DNA from: Gammaproteobacteria bacterium
GTDB taxonomy: Bacteria > Pseudomonadota > Gammaproteobacteria > Pseudomonadales > Pseudohongiellaceae
NCBI GenBank assembly: GCA_009844085.1
Contig: VYCF01000014.1
Span: forward strand, 1 to 64,000
Direction of reading: 5' to 3'
DNA length: 64,000 nt
Notes under the pieces: model-generated
Seen by the model: the letters and a program-made list of their open reading frames with translations, nothing else
What the model was told of the DNA's origin: nothing
The model's database searches: none
Position numbers and translations under genes: made by a program
Part shown: positions 43,049 through 53,186 of the stretch, in pieces
Layout of the letters: each line of letters begins with the position of its first letter
Position numbering within the stretch: the stretch's first letter is position 1

Positions 43049-46000
43049 ATGGCTGAAGTCTTCAATCCGCCCTTGCCCGCCGGCGCCGGCAGGGCCAGCT
43101 ATTGGCCCATCCGGCAGGATTCCGCGAACAGCCTTGCGCTCGCGGCGGCCGCCCGCCGGGCCGAAGGTCCCCTGCTCGTCGTTTGCGAAGACACCGAAGC
43201 GGCCGAGCGGCTGCTGAGGGAGTTGCGCTACTACCTGTCGCGGCATGAGGATCTGCCCGTACTCGGCTTCCCGGACTGGGAAACCCTGCCCTACGAGAAT
43301 TTTTCTCCGCACCAGGACATCGTTTCACAGCGCCTGACGACCTTGCACCGGTTGCCCCTGCTGCAACATGGCATTCTCGTGCTTCCGGTTACCGGACTGA
43401 TGTTGCGGCTGCCGCCGAGAACTTATGTGGCCGCAAACAGTCTCGATCTGCAAGTCGGCCGGCGGCTTGCCATCGAGGAGTTTCGCGAGCAGTTGATTGC
43501 CGCGGGATACACCGCGGTCAATACCGTGCTCGATCACGCCGAGTTCGCCGTGCGCGGATCCGTGGTCGACCTGTTTCCCATGGGCAGCCCGGAACCGATC
43601 CGCGTCGACCTGTTCGACGAGGAAATCGAATCCTTGCGCAGCTTCGACCCTGAAACCCAGCGGACCCGGGAGCGGATCCGGGAAATACGCCTGCTGCCGG
43701 GGCGCGAATACCCGCTCGACGCAAACGCGATCAGCGGCTTCCGGGGCCGTTTCCGCGACCGTTTCGACGTAAATCCCCGCCAATGCCCGATTTACCGCGA
43801 TGTCAGCGACGGCATCGCTTCCCCCGGCCTCGAATACTACCTGCCGCTGTTCTTCGACGAGTTGCATTCACTGTCCGACTATCTTCCGGAACGGACACTC
43901 GCGGTCCAGGTCGGCGATATCCATCAGGCCGGCGAGGAATTCAGGCGCGAGGTCGCAAACCGCCACCACGACCGCAATTTCGACAGCCGCCGGCCCATCC
44001 TCGAACCCGATGAAGTCTTCCTGCCGGTGAACGAGACGCTGGCGGGGCTCAAGCGCTATCCGCGGATTCGCATGACAGCTTCCGCACGAGAGGTTTTCCG
44101 CCTGCGGCAACTTCCCGAACTGGCGATGAATCCCCGGCTAAGCGAGCCCCTGCAGGCCCTGAACGACTTCATCGGCGATTGCGAGTCGCGCGTGCTGTTC
44201 TGCGCGGAAAGCCCCGGCCGCCGGGAGAACCTGCAACAGTTGCTCGGCCGGATCGGACTGCAGCCCGTGGCCTTCGACCATTGGGAGGACTTCATCGAAG
44301 CGGACGCGCCCCACGGCATTACCGTGGCGCCCATCGACCGCGGGCTCTGGCTCGAAGACGAAAAGCTCGTACTCATCACCGAAGAGATGCTGTTCGGCAA
44401 CCGCGTCGCGCAGCGGCGGCGCAGAAGGCCCTCGGAGCAAAATCCCGACCTGGTGCTGAAAGATCTCTCCGAATTGCATCTCGACGACGCCGTCGTCCAT
44501 ATCGAGCATGGCGTCGGCAGATATCGCGGCCTGACCACGATCGCCAGCGACGGGCAGAACGCAGAGTTCCTGACGATCGAATACGCCAAACAGGCGAAAT
44601 TGTACGTGCCGGTGACCGACCTCCATCTCGTCGGCCGCTACAGCGGCATGAGCCAGGACGAGGCGCCGCTGAACGTACTGGGCACGGAGCAATGGCGGCG
44701 CGAGAAACGGAAGGCGGCCGAGAAAATCCGCGACGTCGCCGCCGAACTGCTCGAAATCCATGCCCGCCGCGAAGCGGAAAAGGGCTTTGCCTATCGTTGC
44801 GACCTGCCCGAATACGACCGCTTCGCCGCCGGATTTCCCTTCGAGGAGACAGCGGATCAGCAGACCGCCATCGACGCGGTCCTCAAGGACATGGGTTCGC
44901 AACGGCCGATGGACCGGCTGGTCTGCGGCGACGTCGGCTTCGGCAAGACCGAAGTCGCCATGCGGGCGGCGTTCGTCGCCGTGATGAACGGCCGCCAGGC
45001 CGCCGTGCTCGTGCCGACGACCTTGCTGGCGCAACAGCATTTCGAGAATTTCCGCGACCGCTTCAGCGACTGGCCGTATACGGTGGAAGTGATTTCCCGC
45101 TTCAAGACCCAGGCCGAGCAGACGGAGATTCTCCAGCGCGTGAAATCCGGCGGCATCGACATCCTCATCGGCACCCATAGCCTGTTGAGCGCCAGGATCA
45201 ACTACGGCAAGCTCGGCTTGCTCGTCATCGACGAAGAACATCGCTTCGGCGTGCGGCAGAAGGACAAACTGAAATCCCTGCGCGCCAGCGTCGATATCCT
45301 CACTCTCACCGCAACGCCGATTCCCCGCACGCTCAATATGGCGCTGGCGGACATGCGCGACCTGTCGCTGATCGTCACGCCGCCGGCAAAACGCCTGTCG
45401 ATCCGGACTTTCGTTCGCGAACACGAGGACGCCATCGTAAAGGAAGCGATCAGCCGCGAATTGCTGCGCGGCGGCCAGGTCTTCTACCTGCACAACGAGG
45501 TGCGCAGCATGGAGCGCGCCATGCTGCATCTGGCCGACATCGTGCCCCAGGCGCGGCTCGCCATGGCCCACGGGCAGATGCCCGAGCGCCAGCTCGAAAA
45601 GGTCATGGCCGACTTCTATCACAAGCGCTACAACGTGCTCGTCTGTTCGACGATCATCGAAACGGGCATCGACATCCCCAGCGCCAACACCATCGTCATC
45701 CGCCGCGCCGACAAGTTCGGCCTCGCGCAATTGCACCAGTTGCGCGGCCGCGTCGGCCGCTCGCACCACCAGGCTTACGCCTATCTGCTGATCCCCGAGC
45801 GCCGCGCGCTCCGCGCCGACGCCCGCAAGCGAATCGAAGCGATCGAGACCGCCACCGAACTCGGCGCGGGCTTCACTCTCGCGTCTCACGATCTCGAAAT
45901 CCGCGGTGCGGGCGAGTTGCTCGGAGAGGAACAAAGCGGCCATATGCAAAAGATCGGATACACGCTCTACATGGAACTGCTGATGGACGCGGTACGGGCG

Positions 46001-46507
46001 ATTCGCGAAGGAAGAATGCCGAGCAGCAGTCCGGAACTCGAGGAATCGGTGGATATCAGCCTGCGCATTCCGGCGCTGATTCCGGAAGACTATCTGCCGG
46101 ACGTGCATACCCGGCTGATCATGTACAAGCGCATCGCCTCCTGCCGCGGCAAGGAGGACCTTGACGAATTGCAGGTGGAAATGATCGACCGCTTCGGACT
46201 GCTGCCGCCGCCGCTTAAATCGATGTTCCGCCTGAGCGAACTGAAATTGCGCGCCCGGGACTTCGGTATCCGCAAGATTGATGCTAATGTTTCCGGGGCA
46301 CGCCTGGACTTCGCCGACTCCGCCCGCATCGACCCGGCGGCCATCGTGCGGCTGATCGAATCCGAACCGGCGAATTTCGCCCTCGGCGGAACGAACCAGT
46401 TGCGAATCAAGGCCGGTTTCCGCGAAGCCGACGACAAGCTCGGTTACATCGAGAACCTGCTCGAACGCATTGCCGCAAGGGAGCCGGCCGTTGCGCAAAC
46501 AGCATGA
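43049..46507 (+). CDS. mfd: Transcription-repair coupling factor Mfd
   Basis: Mfd removes stalled RNA polymerase at DNA lesions and recruits UvrA. The 1152-residue product has the UvrB-like N-terminal domains, the CarD-like RNA-polymerase interaction domain (DAVVHIEHGVGRYRGL, about 475-545), the RecG-like motor with Walker A (GDVGFGKTEVAMRA), the DEEH box (VIDEEHRFGVRQK) and motif VI region (GRVGRSHHQAYAYLL), and the C-terminal autoinhibitory domain. Length equals that of E. coli Mfd (1148). The plus-strand start ATG is 133 bases from the divergent GAPDH start. Confidence 0.97.
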   Translation: MAEVFNPPLPAGAGRASYWPIRQDSANSLALAAAARRAEGPLLVVCEDTEAAERLLRELRYYLSRHEDLPVLGFPDWETLPYENFSPHQDIVSQRLTTLHRLPLLQHGILVLPVTGLMLRLPPRTYVAANSLDLQVGRRLAIEEFREQLIAAGYTAVNTVLDHAEFAVRGSVVDLFPMGSPEPIRVDLFDEEIESLRSFDPETQRTRERIREIRLLPGREYPLDANAISGFRGRFRDRFDVNPRQCPIYRDVSDGIASPGLEYYLPLFFDELHSLSDYLPERTLAVQVGDIHQAGEEFRREVANRHHDRNFDSRRPILEPDEVFLPVNETLAGLKRYPRIRMTASAREVFRLRQLPELAMNPRLSEPLQALNDFIGDCESRVLFCAESPGRRENLQQLLGRIGLQPVAFDHWEDFIEADAPHGITVAPIDRGLWLEDEKLVLITEEMLFGNRVAQRRRRRPSEQNPDLVLKDLSELHLDDAVVHIEHGVGRYRGLTTIASDGQNAEFLTIEYAKQAKLYVPVTDLHLVGRYSGMSQDEAPLNVLGTEQWRREKRKAAEKIRDVAAELLEIHARREAEKGFAYRCDLPEYDRFAAGFPFEETADQQTAIDAVLKDMGSQRPMDRLVCGDVGFGKTEVAMRAAFVAVMNGRQAAVLVPTTLLAQQHFENFRDRFSDWPYTVEVISRFKTQAEQTEILQRVKSGGIDILIGTHSLLSARINYGKLGLLVIDEEHRFGVRQKDKLKSLRASVDILTLTATPIPRTLNMALADMRDLSLIVTPPAKRLSIRTFVREHEDAIVKEAISRELLRGGQVFYLHNEVRSMERAMLHLADIVPQARLAMAHGQMPERQLEKVMADFYHKRYNVLVCSTIIETGIDIPSANTIVIRRADKFGLAQLHQLRGRVGRSHHQAYAYLLIPERRALRADARKRIEAIETATELGAGFTLASHDLEIRGAGELLGEEQSGHMQKIGYTLYMELLMDAVRAIREGRMPSSSPELEESVDISLRIPALIPEDYLPDVHTRLIMYKRIASCRGKEDLDELQVEMIDRFGLLPPPLKSMFRLSELKLRARDFGIRKIDANVSGARLDFADSARIDPAAIVRLIESEPANFALGGTNQLRIKAGFREADDKLGYIENLLERIAAREPAVAQTA

Positions 46508-46511
46508 CGCC

Positions 46512-47384
46512 ATGAGACATATTCGCTTCCCGACCCTGCTGGCAGGCCTGTTCGTATGGGGCCATGCCGGCATAGCCGAAGCCCAGGGTTTCCAGCGCTG
46601 GTTCCAGGTCGAGTTGACCATTTTCAGCAACGAATCCTTCGCCGACCGCGAGCGGGAAACCTGGCGATCGGACACCCTGGATCTGAATTTTCCGCCGGAG
46701 ATGGTCCGCCTGGGGCGATTGACCGATCTGCTTTTTCTTGAATTGTTCACGGCAGACGGTGAACCGGAAGCGCTCGAAGCCGAACCGCCTGAGACCGAAC
46801 TCGCGCGTTTACGCGACACGGGCCCTTTCCCCGCCCGCGAGGCAAGCGGCTTCCGCTTTCCCGACCTGCAACGGGATCCGTTCCTGGAATTGCCGGCCTC
46901 GTACAGCGATTTTCGCCAGACTAACCAGTCGATCGAACGGGCGGGACAATATCGGGTGCTATACGACGCGGTCTGGCGCCAGTCGATAGGAGACGCGGGC
47001 TCAGCGACGCCGATATTCGTCGCCGGGGGCGACCGTTACGGTTCGCTGGCCGAATTACAGGGCTCCGTTGCATTGAATTTCAACGCCGGCCGCGACCGGG
47101 TGATTTTCAGCGCGGACCTGTGGCTCGCGGAATTCGGCGGCGCGTCTGGTGGCGAACAATGGTCATTGCCGCCGCTGCCGGAAGCTCTTGTTGAAACCTT
47201 GGGCGTGGAAACCCCGGCCAGCGCGGCCGCACCGGCAATCAGTCGCATATACACCATGCGCCAGCAACGCGAATTGCGCAGCGGCGAATTCCACTATCTC
47301 GACCACCCCGCCCTCGGCATCGTCGTGCAGATCACGCCTTACGACCTGCCCCCGCCGTTCGAATTCGTCGATAGTCAACCCTGA
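46512..47384 (+). CDS. CsiV-family protein
   Basis: A 290-residue exported protein with a signal peptide ending AGIAEAQ, directly followed by FQRWFQVELTIFSNESF, the opening strand characteristic of CsiV-family proteins encoded next to mfd in pseudomonads. The C-terminal SRIYTMRQQRELRSGEFHYLDHPALGIVVQITPY is also typical. CsiV of Pseudomonas is described as an outer-membrane-associated, peptidoglycan-linked protein. The ATG at 46512 lies four bases after the mfd stop, so the two genes are an operon. An upstream in-frame start overlapping mfd is less likely. Confidence 0.8.
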   Translation: MRHIRFPTLLAGLFVWGHAGIAEAQGFQRWFQVELTIFSNESFADRERETWRSDTLDLNFPPEMVRLGRLTDLLFLELFTADGEPEALEAEPPETELARLRDTGPFPAREASGFRFPDLQRDPFLELPASYSDFRQTNQSIERAGQYRVLYDAVWRQSIGDAGSATPIFVAGGDRYGSLAELQGSVALNFNAGRDRVIFSADLWLAEFGGASGGEQWSLPPLPEALVETLGVETPASAAAPAISRIYTMRQQRELRSGEFHYLDHPALGIVVQITPYDLPPPFEFVDSQP

Positions 47385-47386
47385 GG

Positions 47387-48139
47387 TTACTTCAGGGCTT
47401 CGGATTCTATAAGGGCTTCGATAATGCCGATCAGTTCTACGGTGCCGAAGCCGTGGACCCGTTTGATGTCCTTCATGTCGATCACGCCATCGCCGAGTCC
47501 GGCCGCCCAGTTTACGGAAAGGGCGAGGCAGGCGTAGGGGATTTCCAGTTCGCGGGCCAGGACTGCCTCGGGCATGCTCGTCATGCCTACCATGTCGCAG
47601 CCGTCCCGGCGCAGGCGCAGGATTTCGGCCGCGGTTTCCAGGCGCGGTCCCTGCAATACGCCGTAGACGCCGCCGAACTTGATCGGTTTCTCCACCCTTG
47701 CCGCGGCGTCGCGCAATGCCTCGCGCAGCGACAGGTCGTAAGGCCAGGTGAAATCGATGTGCCTGGGTTCCTGATCGGCTCCATCGAAATACGAACTCTC
47801 GCGGCCCCAGGTGTAGTCGATCAATTGTTCGGGTATCGCCATCGCGCCCGGAGGAAGGTCTTCGCTGATGCCGCCGACGGTATTGGTCGCGATGATGCGA
47901 TCGACGCCGAGGCTTTGCAGCGCCCAGATGTTGGCCTTGTAGTTGACCTTGTGGGCGGGAACGCGGTCGCCAGCGGCATGGCGCGGCAGAAATGCGATCC
48001 TGACATTCTTCAGCCGGCAGATATCGACCTGCACCGGCCCGCCGTATGGCGTCCGGATCGCCTCGATGGTTTCCATTTCCAGCGCGCGCACTTCCCCGCG
48101 CAACGAGCCCAGACCCGATCCCCCGATTACCGCCAGCAT
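47387..48139 (-). CDS. S-methyl-5'-thioinosine phosphorylase (MTAP/PNP family)
   Basis: The enzyme belongs to the MTAP-type nucleoside phosphorylases, which split purine nucleosides with phosphate in purine or methionine salvage. Visible motifs are IGGSGL at the N-terminus, LPRHAAGDRVPAHKVNYKANIWAL (phosphate/ribose site), NTVGGI and VGMTSMPEAVLARELEIPYA. The length (250) and phylum suggest the thioinosine-specific form known from Pseudomonas; methylthioadenosine phosphorylase remains possible. The ATG at 48139 follows GGGAG and lies 27 bases after the tRNA-Arg 3' end on the same strand. It meets the CsiV gene tail-to-tail with a 2-base gap. Confidence 0.85.
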   Translation of the reverse strand: MLAVIGGSGLGSLRGEVRALEMETIEAIRTPYGGPVQVDICRLKNVRIAFLPRHAAGDRVPAHKVNYKANIWALQSLGVDRIIATNTVGGISEDLPPGAMAIPEQLIDYTWGRESSYFDGADQEPRHIDFTWPYDLSLREALRDAAARVEKPIKFGGVYGVLQGPRLETAAEILRLRRDGCDMVGMTSMPEAVLARELEIPYACLALSVNWAAGLGDGVIDMKDIKRVHGFGTVELIGIIEALIESEALK

Positions 48140-48166
48140 TTTTACTCCCTGCCTGATTTTGAGAAT

Positions 48167-48243
48167 TGGCGCGCCCGGCAGGACTTGAACCTGCAACCCT
48201 CGGCTTAGAAGGCCGATGCTCTATCCGGTTGAGCTACGGGCGC
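48167..48243 (-). tRNA. tRNA-Arg (TCT)
   Basis: A 77-base cloverleaf on the minus strand: acceptor GCGCCCG/CGGGCGC, D-arm GCTC/GAGC, anticodon stem TCGGC/GCCGA around loop CTTCTAA (anticodon TCT), T-arm GCAGG TTCAAGT CCTGC, discriminator G and an encoded CCA. Confidence 0.95.
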
Positions 48244-48310
48244 GTAGTCTTGCGATGAAATTGCATCACGATTCGCCTGCGCCGGGCAATGCCGATGCAG
48301 AAGAAAGAAA

Positions 48311-48387
48311 TGGGGTGACCGATGGGGCTCGAACCCACGACAACCGGAGTCACAGTCCGGGGCTCTACCAACTGAGCTACGGTCACC
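48311..48387 (-). tRNA. tRNA-His (GTG)
   Basis: A 77-base cloverleaf including the extra 5' G (-1) that pairs with discriminator C, the identity element of tRNA-His. The anticodon stem CCGGA/TCCGG holds loop CTGTGAC (anticodon GTG). T-arm GTGGG TTCGAGC CCCAT; CCA is encoded. Confidence 0.96.
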
Positions 48388-48406
48388 ACGAAGAAGGAAC
48401 GGGACT

Positions 48407-48483
48407 TGGTCGGGGTAGAGAGATTTGAACTCCCGACATCTTGCTCCCAAAGCAAGCGCGCTACCAGACTGCGCTATACCCCG
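48407..48483 (-). tRNA. tRNA-Pro (TGG)
   Basis: A 77-base cloverleaf with acceptor CGGGGTA/TACCCCG, anticodon stem CTTGC/GCAAG and loop TTTGGGA (anticodon TGG), T-arm GGGAG TTCAAAT CTCTC, discriminator A and an encoded CCA. It is the first of the Pro-His-Arg cluster. A 7-bp inverted repeat (CCGATAA/TTATCGG, 48481-48500) overlaps its 5' end. Confidence 0.96.
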
Positions 48484-48584
48484 ATAAGATACGTTATCGG
48501 ACCTGCCGTCGAAGGCGGGAATGATACTTGCCGACCCTGTTCCAGTCAATCGGCGGCGGCCGGAAACGAAGGGTGGAAACGAGC

Positions 48585-49394
48585 ATGAGCGATACGCAGA
48601 AGAACAGGAAATCGAATCGCATGGATAGCGAGGCATACCTTGCGGAACTCTTCCGCCTGCAAACGGAACTGGTGAAATTGCAGGCCTGGATCAAGCATCA
48701 GGGCCTGAAAGTCGTCGTCATTTTCGAAGGCCGTGACGCCGCCGGCAAGGGCGGCGTGATCAAGCGCATTACCGAGTATCTCAATCCGCGGATATGCCGG
48801 GTCGTGGCCCTGCCCGCTCCCAGCGAACGCGAAACTTCACAATGGTATTTCCAGCGCTATGCGGCTCACCTGCCGGCGGCCGGGGAGATGGTGCTGATGG
48901 ACCGGAGCTGGTACAACCGCGCCGGCGTAGAGCGCGTGATGGGATTCTGCAGCGAAGCCGAGTATGGCGAATTCCTGGAAGAATGTCCGCGCTTCGAACG
49001 CATGCTCGTGCGAGCCGGCATCGTCCTCGTCAAATACTGGTTTTCGATTTCCGAGGAAGAGCAGGAACGGCGTTTCCTCTCCCGCGTCCGAAATCCCCAC
49101 AAACGCTGGAAACTCTCCCCGATGGATCTCGAAGCGCGGGCCCGCTGGGTCGATTATTCCAGGGCCAAGGACGAAATGTTCGCCCATTGCGACATCGCCG
49201 AGGCGCCCTGGCATGTAGTGAACGCGGAGATCAAGGAACACGCGCGGCTCAACTGTATTCGTCATCTGTTGAGCCTGATCCCGTATGAGGATCTGACGCC
49301 GGAGTCCGTATCCCTGCCCGAGCGGCCCGGGGACGACGACTATGAGCGTCCCCCGGTATCGAGCCAGAAATTCATCCCGGAGTACTATCCCTGA
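48585..49394 (+). CDS. ppk2: Polyphosphate kinase 2
   Basis: PPK2 transfers phosphate between polyphosphate and nucleoside di- or monophosphates. The 269-residue product is a single-domain, class I-like PPK2 with Walker A (FEGRDAAGKGGVIKR), the DRSWYNRAGVERVMGFC Walker B segment and the lid module RNPHKRWKLSPMDLEAR. The chosen ATG is preceded by GGTGG and gives the usual short charged leader (MSDTQKNRKSNRMD). The 3' end overlaps cysS on the other strand by 23 bases. Confidence 0.93.
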   Translation: MSDTQKNRKSNRMDSEAYLAELFRLQTELVKLQAWIKHQGLKVVVIFEGRDAAGKGGVIKRITEYLNPRICRVVALPAPSERETSQWYFQRYAAHLPAAGEMVLMDRSWYNRAGVERVMGFCSEAEYGEFLEECPRFERMLVRAGIVLVKYWFSISEEEQERRFLSRVRNPHKRWKLSPMDLEARARWVDYSRAKDEMFAHCDIAEAPWHVVNAEIKEHARLNCIRHLLSLIPYEDLTPESVSLPERPGDDDYERPPVSSQKFIPEYYP

Positions 49395-50790
49395 CTGCCT
49401 GGTCGTGGACGACGCGCCAGCGCGAACCTTCCGCGCTGTCTTCGACTGCGACGTTCATGGCGCTGAGCTGGTCGCGGATGCGGTCCGCTTCCTGCCAGTT
49501 CTTTTCCGCTCTTGCCTTTTCTCTCGCCGCGACCAGGGACTCCACCCGCGCCGTGTCGACCTGCTCCGAATCCGCGCCCTTCAGGAAAACTTCCGGATCG
49601 GATTGCAGGATGCCGAGTACGCCGCCGAGCTTGACGAGCAGCCGGCCGAGCTGCGCCGCGGAGCGGCCTTCTTCCGCTTTCAGCCGGTTGATCTCGCGGG
49701 CCAGGTCGAACAGCACGCGGAATGCCACCGGGGTATTGAAATCGTCGTCCATGGCGGCGTTGAAGGCGCGCTCGAAGCGGCTGTTGACCAGCGCTCTCGC
49801 TTGCGCCGTATCCAGCCCCTGCAAGGCCGTGTAAAGACGCTTGAGCGCGCTCGCGGACTGGGCAAGCGCCTGTTCCGAATAGTTCAGCGGGCTGCGGTAA
49901 TGGCTCGATATCAGGAACTGCCGCACAACTTCGGCATTGTGGCGCGAAAGCACGTCCCGCACCGTGAAGAAATTGCCCAGTGACTTGGACATCTTCTCGT
50001 CATCGGTCCGCAGCGGCCCGTTATGCATCCACACATTCGCGAAGGGCTCGCCTGTCGCGGCGACGGACTGGGCGATCTCGTTCTCGTGATGGGGAAAGAT
50101 CAGGTCCGAGCCGCCGCCGTGGATATCGAAATGCTCGCCCAGGGTGCGGCAGGACATGGCCGAACATTCGATATGCCAGCCCGGCCGCCCGTAACCCCAG
50201 GGCGAATCCCAGCCGACGCCTTCGTCGGGCGATGCCTTCCACAAGGCGAAGTCGCGCGGGTCGCGTTTCAGTTCCCCCGGCTCGACCCGGGCGCCGCTGA
50301 GGAGTTCGTCGAGATTCCTGTTCGACAGCCGTCCGTATTCGGGGAAGCGCAACACGGAAAAATAGACATCGCCATTGTCGGTCCGATAGGCATGGCCACT
50401 ATCCACAAGGGTTTCGATCATGGCGATGATCTCGTTCATGTAGACCGTGGCCCGAGGCTCCAAGTCCGGCGGCCGGATGCCGAGGGCTCTTTCGTCCTCG
50501 TGCATGGCGGCGATGAAACGCTCGGTCAGGTCGGAGAACAGTTCTCCGTTCTCCTCGGCCCGGGCGAGAATCTTGTCGTCGATGTCGGTGATGTTGCGGA
50601 CGTAGTTGACGTCGAAGCCACGCGAGCGCAGATAGCGCACGATGATGTCGAATGCCACGAGGCAGCGGGCGTGGCCGAGATGGCAATAGTCGTAGGTGGT
50701 GATCCCGCAGACGTACATGCGCACCTTGCCGGGTTCGATCGGCCTGAATTCTTCCTTGCGGCCGGTGAAAGTGTTGTAGATCGAAAGCAT
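49372..50790 (-). CDS. cysS: Cysteinyl-tRNA synthetase
   Basis: CysRS charges tRNA-Cys. The 472-residue class I enzyme shows the HIGH-type motif as HLGH ([16 protein letters not shown]) and KMSKS ([13 protein letters not shown]). Zinc ligands are the Cys of the [10 protein letters not shown] segment, the WHIECSAMS segment and HHENE. It is transcribed 25 bases downstream of glnS, so the two synthetases form an operon. The upstream in-frame extension overlaps glnS and is shadow. Confidence 0.96.
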   Translation of the reverse strand: MLSIYNTFTGRKEEFRPIEPGKVRMYVCGITTYDYCHLGHARCLVAFDIIVRYLRSRGFDVNYVRNITDIDDKILARAEENGELFSDLTERFIAAMHEDERALGIRPPDLEPRATVYMNEIIAMIETLVDSGHAYRTDNGDVYFSVLRFPEYGRLSNRNLDELLSGARVEPGELKRDPRDFALWKASPDEGVGWDSPWGYGRPGWHIECSAMSCRTLGEHFDIHGGGSDLIFPHHENEIAQSVAATGEPFANVWMHNGPLRTDDEKMSKSLGNFFTVRDVLSRHNAEVVRQFLISSHYRSPLNYSEQALAQSASALKRLYTALQGLDTAQARALVNSRFERAFNAAMDDDFNTPVAFRVLFDLAREINRLKAEEGRSAAQLGRLLVKLGGVLGILQSDPEVFLKGADSEQVDTARVESLVAAREKARAEKNWQEADRIRDQLSAMNVAVEDSAEGSRWRVVHDQAVRDSTPG

Positions 50791-50815
50791 TGAATTCCCG
50801 AACCTTGCCCCGTTG

Positions 50816-52570
50816 TCACCTGCCGGCGGCGCCCGCCGTCCAACTGTCGCGCAGACTGATGGTGCGATTGAAGACCGCGGCGGCGCCTGCCGGCGCCTTC
50901 CGGTCACGATAAAAATAGCCGACGCGTTCGAACTGGAAATGATCGCCGGCCGCATCGGGGAACGCGCCTGGTTCAAGCACGCAGCCGTCGAGTTGCACGA
51001 GCGAATCGGGGTTGATGCCGTCGAACACTTCCTCCACGCTTTTCGGCGCGGGATTCTCACTCAAAAAAAGGCGGTCGTACAGCCTGACGGTGATTTCTTT
51101 CCCTTCAACCGCGGAAACCCAGTGAATCACGCCTTTCACCTTGCGGCCTTCGGGACGTTTTCCCAGCGTGTCGAAATCGACGCTGCAGCGAAGTTCCGCG
51201 ATTCCACCCTCCGCATCCCGGACCAGCTCGTCGCAGCGAATGACATAAGCGCCGCGCAGGCGCACTTCTCCACCCGGGACCAACCGTTTGAAACCTGCCG
51301 GCGGATCTTCGCTGAAGTCTTCCCGTTCGATATATATTTCGCGCGTCAGGGGAACCTCGCGGCTGCCGGCTTCCTCGCGCTTGGGGTGACGCGGCATTTG
51401 CAGCCGGTCGACCCGCTCCGCGTCGAAATTGCTCAGCACGACTTTCAGCGGGCGCAATACGCACATGGCGCGGGGAGCGTTCCGGTCCAGATCCTCGCGG
51501 ATTGCGTGCTCGAGCATGCCGATATCGACCAGGCTTTCGCTGCGGGCGACTCCCGCCGCCTCGCAGAAATTGCGGATCGAAGCGGGCGTATAGCCCCGCC
51601 GCCGCATTCCGGAGAGGGTCGGCATGCGCGGGTCGTCCCAGCCGTCGACCTTGCCCTCATCCACCATCGCCCGCAGGAAGCGTTTGCCCATCATGGTGTA
51701 GCTGACCCGCAACGGGGCGAACTCGGTCTGCTCCGGCAGCACGTAGGCGACGTCCGAGTCGCGCAGGTCGCTGGCCGCGCGCAGGGACTCGATGTCGAGC
51801 TTGCGCAGGATCCAGTCGTAAAGCGGGCGATGATCCTCGAATTCCAGCGTGCATAGCGAATGGGTGATGTTCTCGATGGCGTCGGAAATGCAATGGGTGT
51901 AGTCGTAAGTCGGATAGATGCACCATTGCGAGCCAGTCTGATGATGGTCGGCATGGCGGATGCGATACAGGATCGGATCGCGCATGTTGATGTTGGGCGA
52001 GGTCATGTCGATCCTGGCGCGCAGGGATAATTCTCCGTCCCTGAATTCTCCGGCGCGCATGCGCGCGAAGAGATCGAGGCTTTCTTCCGGTTCGCGTTCG
52101 CGCCATGGGCTGTTCCGTCCCGACTCGGTGAGGGTGCCGCGATGTTCCCGGGCCTCTTCCGGGCTCAGCGCGCAGACATAGGCCTGGCCCTTGCGGATCA
52201 GTTGCCGGGCAAATTCGTACAACTGCTCGAAGTACGACGAGGAATAGCGCACTTCGCCGTGCCAGCCGAATCCCAACCAGCGGATGTTCTCCTGGATCGC
52301 TTCGACGAATTCCTGGCTTTCCTTGAGCGGATTCGTGTCGTCGAAACGCAGATTGCAATGACCGCCGTATTCTTCCGCGAGCGTGAAATTGAGGCAGATG
52401 GACTTGGCGTGGCCGATGTGCAGATAGCCGTTCGGCTCCGGCGGGAAGCGCGTATGCACGCGACCGCCGTGTTTCCCGGAAGCCAGATCCCGGGCAATCA
52501 TCTGCCGGATGAAACCGGACGGTTCGGCAGCGCCGGGCGCCGTTGCGGGATTGTTTTCCGAGTCGTTCAT
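50816..52570 (-). CDS. glnS: Glutaminyl-tRNA synthetase
   Basis: GlnRS charges tRNA-Gln directly. The 584-residue protein has [16 protein letters not shown] (HIGH motif), the GlnRS-specific LRFDDTNP with N at the third place (GluRS has E), and VMSKR-type [13 protein letters not shown] beta-barrel anticodon-binding domain follows ([23 protein letters not shown]). The ATG at 52570 starts [11 protein letters not shown]; the longer frame runs through an intergenic palindromic repeat and is rejected. E. coli GlnRS is 554 residues. Confidence 0.96.
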   Translation of the reverse strand: MNDSENNPATAPGAAEPSGFIRQMIARDLASGKHGGRVHTRFPPEPNGYLHIGHAKSICLNFTLAEEYGGHCNLRFDDTNPLKESQEFVEAIQENIRWLGFGWHGEVRYSSSYFEQLYEFARQLIRKGQAYVCALSPEEAREHRGTLTESGRNSPWREREPEESLDLFARMRAGEFRDGELSLRARIDMTSPNINMRDPILYRIRHADHHQTGSQWCIYPTYDYTHCISDAIENITHSLCTLEFEDHRPLYDWILRKLDIESLRAASDLRDSDVAYVLPEQTEFAPLRVSYTMMGKRFLRAMVDEGKVDGWDDPRMPTLSGMRRRGYTPASIRNFCEAAGVARSESLVDIGMLEHAIREDLDRNAPRAMCVLRPLKVVLSNFDAERVDRLQMPRHPKREEAGSREVPLTREIYIEREDFSEDPPAGFKRLVPGGEVRLRGAYVIRCDELVRDAEGGIAELRCSVDFDTLGKRPEGRKVKGVIHWVSAVEGKEITVRLYDRLFLSENPAPKSVEEVFDGINPDSLVQLDGCVLEPGAFPDAAGDHFQFERVGYFYRDRKAPAGAAAVFNRTISLRDSWTAGAAGR

Positions 52571-52581
52571 AGCATTCCAGC

Positions 52582-52620
52582 GAGATTCTGCGTCTGCGCT
52601 TCGCTTCGCGCAGAATGACG
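52582..52620. repeat. 39-nt palindromic repeat R2, copy 2
   Basis: The reverse complement reads CGTCATTCTGCG to CGCAGAATCTC and matches 34 of 39 bases of 84-122. Stem ATTCTGCG/CGCAGAAT is perfect. Compared with copy 1, both partners of one pair have changed (C-G to T-A). It lies between the divergent glnS and ppiB genes. Confidence 0.75.
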
Positions 52621-52682
52621 GAGGAAGCCAAAAGTGGCTATTATAGCGACCTTCCCGCTTCTTCCACAGCAAGGACAACTCC

Positions 52683-53186
52683 GTGATAGTGCTGCAAACC
52701 AACTTCGGAACCATTCGCATCGAGCTCGACTTCGACAAGGCGCCCGTCTCGGCGCGCAACTTCCAGGACTATGTCGAACAGGGCTTCTACGACGGCACCC
52801 TGTTTCACCGGGTAATCGACGATTTCATGATCCAGGGCGGCGGTTTCACTTCGGGACTCAGCGGCAAGCACGGCAACGCCCCGATCCGCAACGAAGCCGA
52901 TAACGGCCTGAAGAACCTGAGCGGCACGCTCGCCATGGCCCGTACCTCGGACCCGCATTCGGCGACCTCGCAGTTCTTCATCAACGTCGCCGACAACGGC
53001 TTTCTCGACCATCGCAACCAGACTCCCAACGGCTGGGGCTATGCGGTATTCGGCAAGGTCGTCGATGGCATGGACGTGGTCAACCGGATCAAGGGCTGCG
53101 CGACGACGGCCATGGCGGGTCATCGCGACGTGCCCGTCGAAGATGTCGTCATCGAGTCGGCCAAGGTCGAATCCGGAGCAGACTGA
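52683..53186 (+). CDS. ppiB: Peptidyl-prolyl cis-trans isomerase B (cyclophilin)
   Basis: A cytoplasmic cyclophilin, 167 residues, without a signal peptide. The catalytic core is complete: [19 protein letters not shown] with the active-site Arg, [21 protein letters not shown] and [12 protein letters not shown]. It starts at GTG with AAGGA upstream and runs directly into lpxH, whose ATG follows the stop without a gap. Confidence 0.95.
   Translation: MIVLQTNFGTIRIELDFDKAPVSARNFQDYVEQGFYDGTLFHRVIDDFMIQGGGFTSGLSGKHGNAPIRNEADNGLKNLSGTLAMARTSDPHSATSQFFINVADNGFLDHRNQTPNGWGYAVFGKVVDGMDVVNRIKGCATTAMAGHRDVPVEDVVIESAKVESGAD

Noticed and set aside
44138-46819. 893-codon minus-strand open frame opposite mfd
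   Set aside because: Mirror of a well-conserved gene; composition typical of antisense reading.
48167-48483. tRNA-anchored integrated element
   Set aside because: No integrase, no repeated tRNA 3' end and normal housekeeping genes on both sides.
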